Source: Lunularia cruciata (taxonomy: Eukaryota > Streptophyta > Marchantiopsida > Lunulariales > Lunulariaceae). From it: 64,000 bases of DNA. A program made the position numbers and the translations under genes. Location: the NCBI GenBank assembly GCA_948567375.1, contig OX419757.1:16306001-16370000 (forward strand), read 5' to 3'. Position 1 is the stretch's first letter; the number at the start of each line of letters is the position of its first letter. Positions 1 to 14,244 of this stretch are shown piece by piece. The notes beneath the pieces are model-generated. The model was not told where the DNA came from. It saw only the letters and a list, made by a program, of their open reading frames with translations, and searched no databases.

Positions 1-3000
1 ACTATGCTATGAAAGTATTTTTCACGTGCGTCTTACCTCTGTGCTCTTCTACCATGACGACGAAGAATACGACCTCCTTAACCGTTCTCCAGTTCGACCA
101 CCCTCGACTATGAATAAAAACTGGACAAGGGGTCTTGCTTCCAAACTGATGGTTTGCGAGAAATACTGCGATAAGTGTCTGAGATCGAGCACCACTACAC
201 GGGAAAATGAGAAGGCTATGTCTTCAACATAAGATCTTCTTTCCAGTTGTCAGATAATATCATGAGTACTGCGTGGATAAGTGGTCAGAATAGCTTCCTC
301 CTAGCTAGGTGGGTCCTATAGCTACGCACCATCTACTTTGTATTTCTTTTACCATGGGGACAATCGTAGGGACGGTACTTTGTGCTCATCGGCATCTTTT
401 GTGTCTCATTACACATTTCACCAGAATCACGATAGTCTATTTTCTACTTTTTGACCATCTGAATCTTTCAATATCCGATTCGATATAGAGATAGAATCTA
501 CACTATGATAAGTAGTCTAGGGGAAGTTTATATGGATATGATAAATAAATTTTATATTTTTATTATTTTTTTGATATTTTATATCGAAAAGCTTAAACAA
601 ATTTCTTTTTGATAAAAACACCTTAAAGATTATTTTTAATTATTAGATAATTTTAATTTTATTACTTTTAAAGAATTAAAATAATTTTTTAATGTGTTTT
701 TGCTAAAAAAAAATTGACATTAAAAATTTTAAAATATTATTTTTAATAATCTTCTCATACTTGTATGATACACACTTTGTATATCAACTCAAAGGGTTTT
801 TTTAAGCTACAGTCTGGCTAATTTTTCAGCAAAGTAGATAGTTGTATGATATCTCTCCAAGCAGGAACTGGACTGCATGTGAATGGTATACGAGCGGCTC
901 AGGAGATGTTGCAGCTGCCACCCCGTTCTGGTCTGTTGATGGATCACTTTCGGTATGAATTGTGCAGGTGAGGAGTTGCCACGAGTGTCGAATTATAGCT
1001 ATCAGTGGAGATCAATTTTGAAACTCCGACGATTTTGTCCCTGGTAATTGAGCACTACCAACATGAATTGACAATGAAGGCTCTGAGGCATCAGGCTATC
1101 ACAGTAGTCCAACGGTATACCTTGGTAAGTCATCAATGCCACTCCTACGTTAAGCCCAGATCTACATCCATCCCCAGTGGATTCTACCAGTTCACCAGAT
1201 ATCCAACGGTTCCCTACTTCAACCGTGTATCTTTACAGTTTTTATTTTCTCCCACAAGCGGTATTCCGGACAATCAATGGTGGGATTTGATGTTCGGAAT
1301 GTGTACGTACTGGCCACCATGATGAACAAAACTTCTTTATAGGCATGAATGTTGCTTGGTGACTTGATGAACTCAGTCAACTTTGTTGCAATTGTTATCT
1401 TACTTGTCTCTGAACGTCAGCAGCGATAATTTAAGGTGTCCACCATCATCATTATCCCAATTGCCGTTTATGTCCACCAAGCAACCGGTTGGTCATTCCT
1501 TCAAGTTTTTCTCTCAGTCAAAGAAGACTGACCTGCTGTTAACAGGCCTGTACTTACTGGAAACGGATGTGATCTTTAAACCCTTCTTCAAGATATGATG
1601 ACGTTCTGAAAGTTGGAGAAGACCAGGCTTGTGTACGGTACATGACACTTTGCAAATTACGCCACATTGTGGACCGAACGTGCTGAAGCGTGGTTATCAT
1701 GAGTGTGCATCTGGACTCTGTCTTGGGAGGATTTTAAGATTAGTCGTGTACGTCATCTCTAATCTTCATTCTGTGGATAACCCTTCCGATGTTTCGAGTC
1801 CGAGGATCTGTTCGCTCGCACAACAGTACCTTAAGTTTGTGTCATTAGCAAGGCGTAACCTCCGCAACTATGTACAACAACAAACATTCGTACTCAGACA
1901 CTTCGTCAGCATGGACGGTTTCCAGATCCAGTGTCGATATTAAATCTGTAACATGATCATCATTTGAAGGCAAACAAAGACTTTTGCCGGCCCTCATCAT
2001 GAATTGAGATAAGGTCCACTTAAAAAGAAAGCGGACACAGTCAAATTGCATAAATCACAAATTGTCACAACCGTGATATTAGCACAAATTCGCCGGGAGT
2101 GGTAGCCTGACTTTGGGTGCTATATAGTTGGTATCACATGCGTCGCCACACCACTGCAGAAGAAAGTGTAGAAAATATATTTAACCTTAGAATAAGAACT
2201 ATGATGGGATAACCATCATTTTCAATCTCGGTATGAAATAAGTTTTAATTTAAAGGCAAGTGTTTATAGTAAAATGGCCGTAAACAGATCAACTGTGTTG
2301 TTACTCATATTATTATGGTCTCCTATGTCCCTCTAAATCGTTTATCAGGCTCTCCAGCTGGTACTAAGTCAATCAAAATTTCCGACAAAAATTTCCTCAA
2401 GATGGAAATCTGAGTGCAGAGATCAATTCCCATGGATACCGTAGAGGTTCTATACGTATTCAACGAGAGACCAAAATGAACCTGTTCTATGCGTGAGCTC
2501 CGTTTTAAATTTACAATCTTTTGTGCATGTGCTTGTACAACTGTGACGGGACTTTGCTATAAGCTAGTTTTCATATTTCATCATTATGTGCTTGTAACTG
2601 TGTAACTGTATTTGCAAATCATGTATACTTACTCTTTTAAGAGATGTTTTCCCCAATCATCGATTGTTCGTGCTTACAGCAAGGAATCACAGATACCATC
2701 ACCTCCCTAACACCTGATATATGTGACTCTCAAGACTCAACCCAGATTAAGGTGCAGCAGCTCGAAACTTTTAACTCTTACGGGTACAGCTTTCAGGAGC
2801 AAAAGAAATTTTCCTTCTTATTGCAATGATTGTTATGACCGACTGACGGGAAGGATGAGGCAAACGAGCGGACACCATATGTGAATTTGAAGACTAATCA
2901 TTCTTTTCACCTGAAATGACTTTCGTTCACTGGGGCTGGGAAAGGAGGCATCTGACATTGTATGTTAAGGAAGGGATGCTCAGCTGGAAATTGCAGCCCG

Positions 3001-3182
3001 CGTGAAGCGGAAGGAATTGGTCTGCCGCTTGTGGTAAGGAAACTCTATGAACTCTAGAGGACTTAACATATCTTTGCCCACAATTGGCAGTAGTTGCATT
3101 CTTTCCAAACAATCCTAACTCCCTCACCTATCGACATGATATCCATTGCCAAAAAGCATGACATTTTCACTTTGCTCCCCCT
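1..3182. other. Intergenic DNA, no supported gene
   Basis: No reading frame here resembles a protein I recognise, and none can be linked into a phase-consistent exon chain. Positions 540-780 are very AT-rich. A short frame at 847-975 (+) opens with ATG and a segment ending near 1,124 stops at a good donor (GTAAGT), so a small unrecognised spliced gene between about 850 and 1,300 cannot be excluded. The frames at 1,629-1,943 and 2,644-2,829 (+) show no domain, repeat or membrane pattern. Confidence 0.5.
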
Positions 3183-3212
3183 CCCCTTGCATGCTTGTCT
3201 GCATGCAAGGGG
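3183..3212. repeat. Perfect hairpin with CATGCA (RY) motifs
   Basis: Two perfectly complementary 12-base arms (3,183-3,194 and 3,201-3,212) are separated by a 6-base loop. Each arm is CCCC followed by TTGCATGC or its complement, so the site contains CATGCA on both strands. CATGCA is the RY motif bound by plant B3-type factors. Whether the site acts as a regulatory element or is a chance palindrome is not known; no gene is recognised next to it. Confidence 0.8.
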
Positions 3213-6200
3213 CGCAAGCGGGGACCACTCAGTAAAATTTGCTGACCTTGTCTTTCTTCCTCATTCTCCTGTTTCTTTTTCATCGTCTTCTTCTTGCATG
3301 ATCGAGAAAGACGAAGAAGTGCATTTTTTACTCAGTTCTTCCTCCGTCCCCTTGGTCTATGGAGAACACCAAGCAACCAACAACAAACCGAAACGCATGG
3401 GTGGAGGTCTAATACAGTGTCCCTGAACGAATCTGAAGCCCAACATGCCGTCGTCGTCTAATCTCTAAGCCTAGAGAACGCAAGGCAGTATTTGACGCTC
3501 TCAACAACTAATCCTTCCTTCCTTCCTTCCAACCCCTAGAGATAAGGAGGTCGTGCCCGAAAGCGTGCTTGTTGTTATTTCAACAACTCATATACGACAG
3601 GCACAGATTGGACTCATCAGTGGCATTGGCAGCAGGAAACAAACTGGTCCCAACGACTTGACAGAGGACTTTCTATGAGTAAATCATTTCCCAACAACAA
3701 AAGCAACGATTGCGAAAATCTGGATATGGAGTTCCTATCCATTCATTAGTGAAATGCCATGTAACTGACTCACTCTTCTGTACATGACCCACCACCTCTA
3801 GGTTCAGGTTACCACTCACTTTGAACTCAGTACTGCAGTTAACTGCAATCAACCAATGATACCGGCTATGCCGTCCAATGAGCGACGGAGGGACCAGACC
3901 AAATACCTCTACTACTTGTTGTTTAGCCCCTTCCTTCCTCCTCTCCCCCCATATTCTTGATTACCTTTGTTGTCCTTCTTGGTCGGCTATGAGGGGACAC
4001 TATCTTAACTGCGGGTCCTGTGATATCCGTCAAACAGTACGAACCACGTAGTACATGACGTGCATCAGATGGCCCCGTCAGCATGTCTTTTATAAGGAGC
4101 CCCGCCGCAATTAGTTTCATCCTCATTCCTGCCACGTGTGAAGTAGCTTATTTACTTAATTCGAAGTGGTTTGCTCAGAGTACCTCTTTCGTTCTCCTGG
4201 CACCATGGCTACACTGCGTAAGTACTGTAGATTCCTTCTTCTTTCTTATGATGTGCAGAGTGGTCCTTTATTTTTCTTCCCAACACCTCTCGTCACAACA
4301 GTACTTGCGTCTCTGCTGCAGAGACTTAGGAGAAAAGAAGAAGAAGGCAGTGGTGGTTTGCGTACGAAATTTCAAGGAAAATAAAGAAAGCTCCTCTTTT
4401 CTATCTCCCTACTTCCTGCTGAACAAGTACTAGTCTTCTCCTTTCTTCGTCTAGTCCTTGTTTCTTTTGTGAGTTAGTTCTTCCTTTCCACCGAATGAAT
4501 GTTCCAAATGAATCATTACCGACCGACAGACATATGCAGAAGCAATAACAGTACAGCAGAAGAAGGCGACCGCGTAGGAAAAATGAAGGTGGGAAGTACA
4601 GTACAGTACAGTGGTAAAGCACTCCCCCGTCGATTCCACACAGTGGTGGTGGTGGTGGTACTCATCATCAACTGTTGAAGAGCTTCAGGAGGAAGTGAAA
4701 CGATAATACAGTAAATCGGATCTACGTGGATTTAGGGCAGTTCGCTTTACAATACAACAAAAGCAACACTACTGTTTTTACGTGCATGTTTCTTTCCCCC
4801 ATACGTACCCGACCAACGTGCATGAAGCTGAATAATATTTGGATCTTCAATGAAATTCGGCCGATGCCTTGCTGCTCTCCATGTAGAACAAGATCCCAAC
4901 AAATCTAATGTTCTCTGTGCATCTAATGTTCTCCCTGGTTCTGGGTAGATCACGTAATGTGGCTAAAGTGCAGGTGCCCGCCCACTGCGGACTTTGACGG
5001 CTCCTCTTTACAGGATGCTTTTCTGTCGACCGAGTTTTACACTGTAGAGAACTTTGATCTTGCAGCCCGAGCTCGATCGGTGATTGAGTCTGAAAAGCGA
5101 CTTTCCCTATAACATTCGGTTCTCTTGCTTCAAGTCACGATAGAGTGGGTTGAATATCGGATCCGTTTCGCAAGTGAACAGTCGATCACATAGAGGTTTC
5201 ACAAATTCTACTTTGTGTTATTTATTTGAATTGCATAGCGACTATAGGGACAAGTAACTTTGAGCAGAGATTTCATCTATACCCAACTTCTAGCTTATAA
5301 TCATTCTCGTAGATCCCAATAATTGGTCCTCTAGTTGCTTCATGAAAATGTTTTGTTCCTGCTAAGTCAAAAATCCCCAGATACCGAAGCATCAACCCTT
5401 TAGAGACCTTTAGTAAATGTACCGCAACGTTACATCCGTAGGTGGCTAATGAGTTTGTAGATCCAAACTGCAATTTGAGGTCCTCAAACGTCTGAGGTTG
5501 TGTTACCCCCTCTATTCTTCTTCCTTCTCCCTCATTGGATCTTTTTCATCTTGTCCAGATGAGTTCAACAGCTACAGTATCAAGCATTTCGTCAGTGCGT
5601 AAATGTAGAACCTAATATACATGTGTCTATTCTAGAAGCATCCTCATTCTTCGAAATTTGGGACAACCTACAGAAACAGTGGAAACAGTGTCTACTAAAT
5701 TTAGAGAGTGCGCAGAATGCTAATCGGGACCTTGAATAGTGATAATGAAGTGATAGTGGACGAGATAAGTTGAGACCATCCATAAAGGAGGGAAAAGAAG
5801 GAGGGATGCAAAGCGCAAAAGAGCGTGGAAGATAGTGGCAGCGACGCGTAAGCGGAAAAGAAACACGATAAAGAAAATGCATGTAGGATAGATCGGATCA
5901 TAAGACGCATATTTCATTCCACAGAATGATATACTATAATCCTTCAACTCGCAAAGTTATCTTACAGGCAAGCAGTTCTTGTTACGCAGGCTGAGAATAG
6001 TAACCTACTGGTCGAAAAGACGAACGAAGAGAACTACCTTGGAGGACAAAGACGAAAACAACTGTGCAGAATAGTGACAGACGGGATTATCTCACCCTAT
6101 GGGACTCTTGTTTGTAACGATTCGGCAACAGTGCACCCAAGAGCTTTTAAATTACAAGCACACAAGAACCAAAACCAATTTGGCTCCCATATCATATATA

Positions 6201-8503
6201 TTTGACTGTTTGTATTTAACCGAATCCACACACAGTACAAAAGACTGAGCGGTCAAACGGTCAATTGGTCTTTCGCAGCCGTCACCTAATTCCTTTCTTG
6301 TTCTTGTAGAACATGATCATGTTATATTCGGCGAGGAACTCTTTCTGTATTTGTCTTCCAACTACAGTAATTACGGCGGCTATAGTCAGTTTGTCGAGCT
6401 TGACAGTAGATGGCACATTTTGTCTCTGTGTATGGGTACACCAGGTCTGGTCCGACCCTGGTTTGACTGTGGCCTTTGAATGATTTCCTATACTTCAAGT
6501 TATTTTAAACGAATTTAGTTCTTATGTGTAAAGTTTATAGCAAATCTTATAGCTCGGATATCTTAGGTGCGGTAGGGTAAATTTCTCATATCAATACTAT
6601 TGCTATTGGGGTTACCCATTCTACCTCGTTTGTCTCTCCTCCTTGTGTTCTATGGGGTCGCCTTTTTACTCTTATGTGCAAAGTTCCAAAGATAAGCTTC
6701 AAAATCAATTCCTGGGGCATGTTCCCGATCTACCCACCACTGGACTTTGCACGTTCATATACGCTTGTCTGTGTGTTATCAATCCTTAGCGAGCACTGGA
6801 GATGTGGTTGGTTCCTTATACAGTCCTGTTGTCCCGACGTAGTTCTCCCTTCCTTCCTTCTTGCGATGCTTATTCCACTATGGCATGTCCGCTTCTTAGC
6901 ACATCGTTAGGAGAACTGCGATTTGTTCTGTAGATACTCGCATCGCTCATCTCATCCACAAACATTACAACAACATGTTGCTTGACTTTTCCTTCGGATC
7001 CAGAACCCAGCGCTTAAGAAACTGTGCACAGCTTGGATAAATTTCATCTTTCCAAGTCAATAGAAGTCGCGTGAACTTTTCAACCCAGGACTTCACTACT
7101 CGTGTAAACGAACAGACAAGCAAGTGAATCCACCTTATTGATTTGACATGCAGTATTCCTCTTGAGATTCGCTTCCATGTATTTCATAATATTCCACTCT
7201 TGGATATGGCTATGCACCACCACAGTCCAGGACAAAGCGCCAGTTAACATTTGTTCGTATCGAGTGCAAAGCAGAGTGAATCTTATTAGGATGGTAACCA
7301 TGATTATCATTGTTGATATTTACATTCAATTCTCACTAAACATTTTGTACAATCATATACCTATATACTTGGATCGATAAATGAGCTTGCTATATGCACA
7401 ATTTTTAAGATTTGTCACTTTATATCGTGTTTACGTTTCGTTTAAATCAATCCCAGAAAATCAGCCTGGTTCCATGTCGGATGGGTCCAGAATGGTCCTA
7501 CTTTAAGTTTGTTCTCGAGTAATCCGTTCGGATCCGTAGGTTTTGTTTCTAAAAGATTTGGATCTAAAATTAGTGATATTAGCAAATAAATTAAGTCTGA
7601 ATTTGAATTTTGTTCAGATATAGTCTAACCCAACAGTAAGAATAAGATATAAGATCATCTTTCTAATATATTTTTGGTTTATAACCAAGTGTCGTTAAAT
7701 TTTTGGTTTTTGGTAGATTAGTTATTTTATACGATTATATTGGTATTATTGTGACAAGTTAATTAAAAAAAATCACGGTTCAAGTTTACCAGTTTACTTC
7801 CTCGAGAGTTTCATTTTTCATTTTTCCACTCATGGGAGGATTTGCTATACTTCATTCTCGTCTTGATTTTAATTGAACTTATTTATATATCACATACCTT
7901 CTTTTGTCTAGTACCTAATCATGACATACTCATATGACATTGGTTTTTTCAGATCCACTAGAGTGTCATATTCATTTGAAAAAATAAGATATGTATCAAG
8001 AATTAAACTAAAAATATTGAAAAACAATGGATAGAAATAAACATTGAAAAAAATAACAAAATCATATCATGAAGTCTACTCTTGTAACATCATACCGATT
8101 ATGCTAAATTCTATGTTGAGTAAAATATCAGAAAAGTCTAATGAGTTTATACGGTGATTTTCTTGAAGCTAGACATCATGACAAAAATACCTCCTTTTCA
8201 GGATGGCTTGTTGTTATCATGCTTACATTCCCTTAAATTTTATCTATAAGGTACACCGAGAGCATAAGTGGTGTGATGGGGTACCCACATTTTTGTTTTT
8301 TTCTCAATTTTGAAGAAGAAGTGTATAGAGAAGTCAAATTACGCCTGTATGGCCAAAGAAGGCAAAGAAAAGTGTCCTCTGGATGTAACCCAAGGTAACA
8401 TGACTTTGGGTCATAAGGCAAGGTACTCAAAATTGCCCTGTCAGCATACAACCCAAAGTAAGGAGTCTTCGCCTCGGGGGTGCTCAACTTGAGGCGAGGA
8501 TAG
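3213..8503. other. Intergenic DNA with short simple repeats, no supported gene
   Basis: No recognisable protein. A short tandem of GTACA units lies near 4,597-4,611 and a GTG run near 4,644-4,658. ATCTAATGTTCTC is directly repeated near 4,903-4,933. Frames of 60-116 codons at 4,083-4,433, 5,592-5,882 and 6,674-6,910 show no domain, no support from neighbouring exons and biased hydrophobic composition typical of non-coding pyrimidine-rich DNA. Positions 7,560-8,230 are AT-rich and empty. Confidence 0.45.
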
Positions 8504-11500
8504 TGTAACAACTTTCCTTCGGGGCGAGACATTCAAGAAGGTACCGTTCAAAAATGGCGCTCATACGCGTGAAGGACACTTGACAGTGACAAGAGCATGC
8601 AGGAGGTGTGATTTATCGGTAGAAACTTGAATTGAAGAAAGATGGAGAAGGCGCGACTCTATAAAAATTGTGCTAAAGACAAAGCAATGACAAGCAATTT
8701 CCCATTGCCGTTAAGAAGTCATCTTGTAGGAGATCGGGGGAAGGGAAGTATAGTCAAAGACGCACTGGTGTGTCAAGAGGAAGTCAAGAGAGTTAAGCCG
8801 GGAAATAGTAGGAAGAATAGTCCCCAGCCCAGAGTGAAAGAGAGAAAGATGGGAGGTGGGAAGAAGAATTCCAAATTTGTAGTGAGAAATCATACAATTT
8901 GGAGGTTAGATGTGATTGCAAGAATTGAAGTCTTGAGCAGGCTTCGGATCACATTCTTGGCATGGAACTGGAATGTTAGCTTTCTAGGGTTCATGATTGA
9001 GATCATCGAGAGTAAGTGTCTTGATGGCCCTAAGGAAGAAGGGAAGAGAGGAAATCCGGCTTGATGGACAGAGTCCGATTGGAGGTTAGTACTCGGGAGA
9101 GAAGCAGGCGTAGAGCATGGTGCCACATTCTTGGGAAAGGGAGAAATAGCCAAAGAAACCCAAGAAGTGAGAGATGCCTTCTCTTCAAAGCGCACAAAGA
9201 ATGGCTACAAAGTGGATAGCTATAAGGATCCTGTCAAGAGAGGGATTGTGAGTGCTCTAATGGCAATCTTGAAGCCGGAAAGAACAACTTATGTGATGAA
9301 GCACCGAGCGGTGTTCTTCCATAAGATGTTTGCAAGAGAGCCAATTAACTGGGCAAAGTGTCTTCATGGGAGGACGAGACGGATGGTGTGGAATTTGCGG
9401 GACAAGTTGCCTCCACATTACATTGTGCTATTTGCAGCCCATTTCCATCTGTAGCTGAACTTGCTCAATGCGGCGGAGCAAAATAAGATGGTGTCCCATT
9501 TCCATCCCGACTTAAGAAGAAGATGTGGAGGAGCAGCAATACATTCTTCAGATCAAGAGCAATGATGAGTACTATGCGCAGACAGGGCAGAGTGTGCAGT
9601 TGGAAGTAAGCACTCCAAAGTCAAAGAAGAGGAGTCAGCAAGGAGAAGAAGAAGTAGAGAAAGCAAGACCTTGGAAGGCTAGAAGGGTAAACCTAAGTGA
9701 AGAAATGGTGGTAATCGTGCTGTTGGAAGAAGAATTGGAAGGAGAAGCCAAGTGCAAGTCCAAAGACTTGGAGAGGGAGGAAGAACCCGAGTTCAAACTG
9801 CTGAGTGGAGACACAAGTAGTGACAGTGATGATGGAGTGGAAATGAAATCGGTACCCAAAGAGGACGAAGCCAAGATGGAGACGTAGGAGAAAGGTAACT
9901 CAAAACTGGAAGCCAAAGTTCCAAAATAAGAGGACAAAAGAGTTGCAATTCAAAGGGGAGTTCGTTCCAAACGAAAGGCGAAGTATGGAGTGGAGCCAAG
10001 TAAGGTAGGAGAAGAGGAGGATGGAAGTTTGGGGAGTGAAGAATCCATTCCTATAAGGCGACTGCGGCTTAGAAGGCAAGTGTCGAGTGAGGAAGAGGTG
10101 AAGAAGGAGATAAGTCTGCAAGTCAAAATAAATGCAAGTGAAGGAGTAGAATATCTTAGGGAGGTTGTGTGCCCGTTGTTGGTGAAGTTAGAACACAAGA
10201 AGAAGGAGATGCAGTCAAAGTGTCCGGAGGTGAAGAGTGTGTTGCAGGTGTTAGCTCGATTAGAAGAAGAGAACTTGGAGTTAAAAGAAGAGTATAATCC
10301 GAGGTGAGGAGGAAAGGGAAGTAGTACAAGTAGATGCAGTAGTACACAATCAAGTGATCAAGAACTTGAAGAGAGAAGCGAGGAATAGAAAGGGACTCAT
10401 AGAGCAGAGTGACATAGCAAAGGAAAGACAAGTGGCTGAGTATGAAATCTTGAAGTAGCAATTTGCTGATTTGAGATTAGAAATTATGCATGCTATGGCA
10501 AGAGTAGCAGAGAAACAAAAAGAGCTTGATAGAGTGATAGAGAGTGTAGAAGAGAAGAAACAGCTTTGGCAAAGAGAGTTGACAATGAGATATAGAGAGG
10601 AAGAAAGGTTGAGAGAGTTACTTCACAATCAAGAGGAGAAGATTGTGTAGAAGAAGAAGGAGAAGTAATAGGAAGATCATTGGGTTTGAAAGCCAATGAT
10701 GACATCGGATTGGAGTAGTGACAGTTTTGAGATTTGAAGAGGCAAATATGAAGAGTTGCATTGTCATTTTGGATTTGCAGGTAGGAAGAGTTGTTAGGAA
10801 ACACTATAGTTGTTAAAATTGTCGTTTGCTTCACTATTTAAGAGTGGCATTTGTAGTCTTATGTTGTTTAGTGCTCATTATTTCTGAGAATAGATAAAGC
10901 AAAGTGTTGTGAAGCAGTGCTTGTCGTTTGAGTTGAATTCCGAGTATCAACTTTGTGTCTATGTTTGTAAGTGTGTGGAGAATTTTGAAGTGCAAATCAG
11001 TGTGTTTGTTGGAAGTTGGATTCTGTAGCCTTGATCTTCATTATGTGTGTTTGATCCTGAGTGAACTGCAATTGGAGCAATGCCTTGACAGATCTGAGAG
11101 GAATTGTAGTGTTTGTAGTATTTTGCATTTGTGACTACAGCGCAAAGTTGATGTGAAGCAACTTTGATCGAGGAAGTTGTGCCTTCAGAGGAGGAGTGGA
11201 ACACAATTCTGAGGCAAAGTAGTTTTACAATGAAGTGTCATTTTAGGGAGAGCCTGAATCATCACAATCAAGATTTTTTGGAAAGATTTGATGGAGTTGT
11301 GATTAAGAAGTGTTAATTTGTGACAAGACTGTGAGTCAATGCTTATTACTCTCTTCTGGGTGTAGTTTCTACCTGAGAGATTAAAGACACAACCAAGAAG
11401 AACTAAATATTGTTACTATTTAACTTTGTATTTGGAAATTTTTGACTAGTATCTCTACGGGAACAACTTTACTTACCTGATTACCGTAAAAGTGATATTT

Positions 11501-11514
11501 GCCGGGTTGTCACA
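8504..11514 (+). mobile_element. ORF1-only transposable element (gag-like relative, no pol seen)
   Basis: The segment contains one long decayed coiled-coil reading frame and no reverse transcriptase, integrase or transposase. Its right end reads GCCGGGTTGTCACA (ending 11,514). The reverse complement starts TGTGACAACCCGGCAAA, which closely matches the left end of insertion I1 at 19,575 (TGTAACAACCTAGCAAA). In both places the coiled-coil frame points toward that terminus, so the two belong to one family. The left end is placed at TGTAACAAC (8,504) only because it mirrors the right end; no target duplication was found, so this boundary is weak. The stretch 10,680-11,514 is non-coding 3' sequence. 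Confidence 0.5.
8642..10674 (+). pseudogene. Degenerate coiled-coil ORF1 of a plant mobile element
   Basis: A once continuous frame is now in pieces: 8,642-9,064 and 9,131-9,454 share one frame, 9,525-9,887 and 9,990-10,307 another, and the end (about 10,310-10,670) a further one with at least two in-frame TAG codons. The first part is basic. The middle (9,240-9,450) holds a compact motif with FFHKMF, INW and PHY. The tail is Glu/Lys-rich with heptad-like leucines, consistent with a long coiled coil. The FF..MF..I.W..PHY pattern recurs in minus-strand fragments at about 24,050-24,180, which shows a repeated family and not a host gene. I know no biochemical function for it; a gag-like structural role is only a guess. 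Confidence 0.6.
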
Positions 11515-14244
11515 TGAGATAAATTTCTTCTTCTTCACATCCTTGTCCTTTTGAAAATCAAAGTCAAAATACAACAAAAGAAGATGTGGAAGGTGTAAAT
11601 ATATCAGATTAAAGGCATGCTACTAATTCAAAGTTTTGGACTAAGTAACTTACCGATAGCTTCTTGAAGAACATACCATATATGTGAAATTTCTATTGGT
11701 ATAATGGAGAGGATACATCTTCATTATTTCCTTCCAATTGCTAGCAAGTTATAAATTGTAATTCCGGCAAGTCATGATCTTAAGGACTTGATGCATTTGA
11801 CACTCTTTGTAAATTTTGCCAAGTGTCAAGTCCTTAGCCATCCCAAGGGTAAGCAAACAGAGCATTTTCTTCTCAAATATTCCTTGACATGTTCTCTAAT
11901 AACACCACTTCATCTCCTCTTGCTTCCTACATTTAGAAGTCTTTCTCTTCTTCCTCTTCAATTTATTTTTCTCCTACATTGTATAATTCTTTTGTTGCCC
12001 TTCCCATAGCTCTCTTGGCTAGAATGAAACTTGAAAGATATTTTTCTTTTGCAATAATAGATATCTCTAACATAAATCTTTGTTTGATCTCAAATGTCTT
12101 TGTGATAGAGCTTTCTTCAACTCCTATACCTTATCACACCTCTTTTTCAAAATCATAAGTGCCAATACTCAATAATCTTTTAGATTACAATACTTTAAGT
12201 CAGATTTGTTATCTACATGATTGTTTGAAGCTGGATATAAGCCTCCTTCACGCCAAGTCCAACATATACAAAGCAAGAGCAAAAAAACAAAGAAGGATCA
12301 GAGGGAGCTATATATGGCTAGCAACTTTGACATGGCTACTTTGGTATGGTTAATAAAAAATTATATATTTCATATACTTATTGGGTTTTATTACTTTAAA
12401 TTTGTCTTTCATTGATAACCTTTACTTTGGATCTACCACCACATTAAAGATTCTATGAGCATTAGTGTTTTTTTTTCTTGTCCTCTATGTAAACAAGTTC
12501 ACAATGTCTAGATGATTTTCACAATTGAACAATTTTCACAAAAGTGAAACAAACTCAAGTTGATTATCAAGGTATTGATCCTACAAACGAACAAATCTTT
12601 ATTGTAGCATAAACCTTGTATTTTTCAAATCTCTTGAGGTATTACAGCTCCCTCTTGTCTTTCTCTTTGAGGGTCCATGTAGTCCTCACAATATAGATAA
12701 GATGACAAGCCTTTGCACTCAAATGACTATGCAACATTGAAGACCTCTTGGGTGGATCCTCTTCCTTGAAGATAATTTGAGTGGCTCACAAACTTGGCAA
12801 CCATCTATCTTTGTGATTGGTTGAGTGTTTGGATTCCTTAACCTTGTACTCATATCTTACAACCATTCCCAGATGATACTACTTCTTGCTCTCTCCTTGT
12901 ATATATCCTCTTTAGAATGGAGGTAAATGTGTTGAAAAAATTGAACTCTTAGGCATTTGCTTCTAGCCGCTTGTCATAGAGCTTATTTAGATTTTTAGAT
13001 CATTAAAGTAAGAGTAGGAGAATTTCTATGGTATTCAGTCCAAATCTTTGAAGCTAAGGCAAAGTCATAATCCATTCTCTAAACATAAGAAGCTAAGATA
13101 TAAGTCTAGTTGAAATTTGCATAGGTCATACCCTACAAGGTTACATGCCAAAACTAAATTACATGCACTTACTATAAAACTCAAGCACTTTTTAGGCATA
13201 ATCATATGCTAATACATAATGCTTGATGAATGTATAAACTTCAAGTGAACATGTGATCAATTGATCTAAAATTGATCTAACTTCTATCTATTGCTTACAT
13301 TTACACTTAATAGGAGCTTTTGCAATTGCATAACATCAACTAGATATGATACATTGCAAGTGCATACTTCAAGATGCAAAGAAAAATAAAAAAGTGAAAA
13401 ACTTACCACAATCAAACTACAAAATACTCTTTAATAAAGACACATTTTATTGATCTTTTGTCAAACATATAAAAAAAATCAAAAACATTAATTTTTTAAC
13501 TTTATATTACAATTTTTGCATGTGAGTATTTTTAATCATCCACTACATTGAACAAGAATTGTCTTGACCCACCCTGGTAGTAAAAATTTCAAAGGTAAAA
13601 TGTCTAAATTCATAAAAGAAGGTACAGTTTGTAGGATTTTGGTAAGAAATTAATCTGGGGAACAAGTTCTTTTTTAAACTGTGAGGACTTAGGAAAGAAA
13701 ATGAGTAAGAATAGAAGGAGGAAAGTAAAATTTACAAAGGTAGAAAAGTGAATAGTGAAAAAAATGACCACCTTACTACTTTGGTTTTATAATTGGAATA
13801 TTATGTTTTCACTAATTCCTCTAACTTCTTAGAATATATTAGATAATGATAGAATAAACTGAAAATTTTACTTATTTTACACTATTTAAAATGAACTAGA
13901 GAGCCATATGAATTCAAATTGAAATTTGGAGTATCCTTTTTAGATCAATCTTCACTTTCACATTCCATAGTCCTAATTTGACAAAAATAGATTATGTTGA
14001 ATAGAGGGAGCAAAGGGAGATATAAATTAGAAAAAAAATGAAATTTTTTATCATAGTGTGTTCTTTCATCCACTTGTTCCTCCTATGCAGGTTCTAAAAT
14101 TCAACTTTGCAGCAAATTTTCTAGTAAAATTGGTTGATTTTCACTATATGTTTTGTAGTTTAGTGTTATGGTGCATTAAAAGATGGATTGTAGGCCATCT
14201 AAGAGTTGTCCTAATATTCCAATCCTTAATCTAGTCATGTGATT
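11515..14244. other. AT-rich repeat debris, no gene seen
   Basis: Low-CpG, AT-rich DNA without a recognisable domain on either strand. Frames at 11,788-12,009 and 12,159-12,415 (+) are short and biased, with no exon-like flanks. The texture matches the decayed transposon DNA further right, so this is probably old element sequence, but I cannot assign it to a family. Confidence 0.5.

Noticed and set aside
4083-4433. 116-codon plus-strand frame
   Set aside because: Hydrophobic, pyrimidine-driven composition, no domain, overlapped by another frame, no exon partners.
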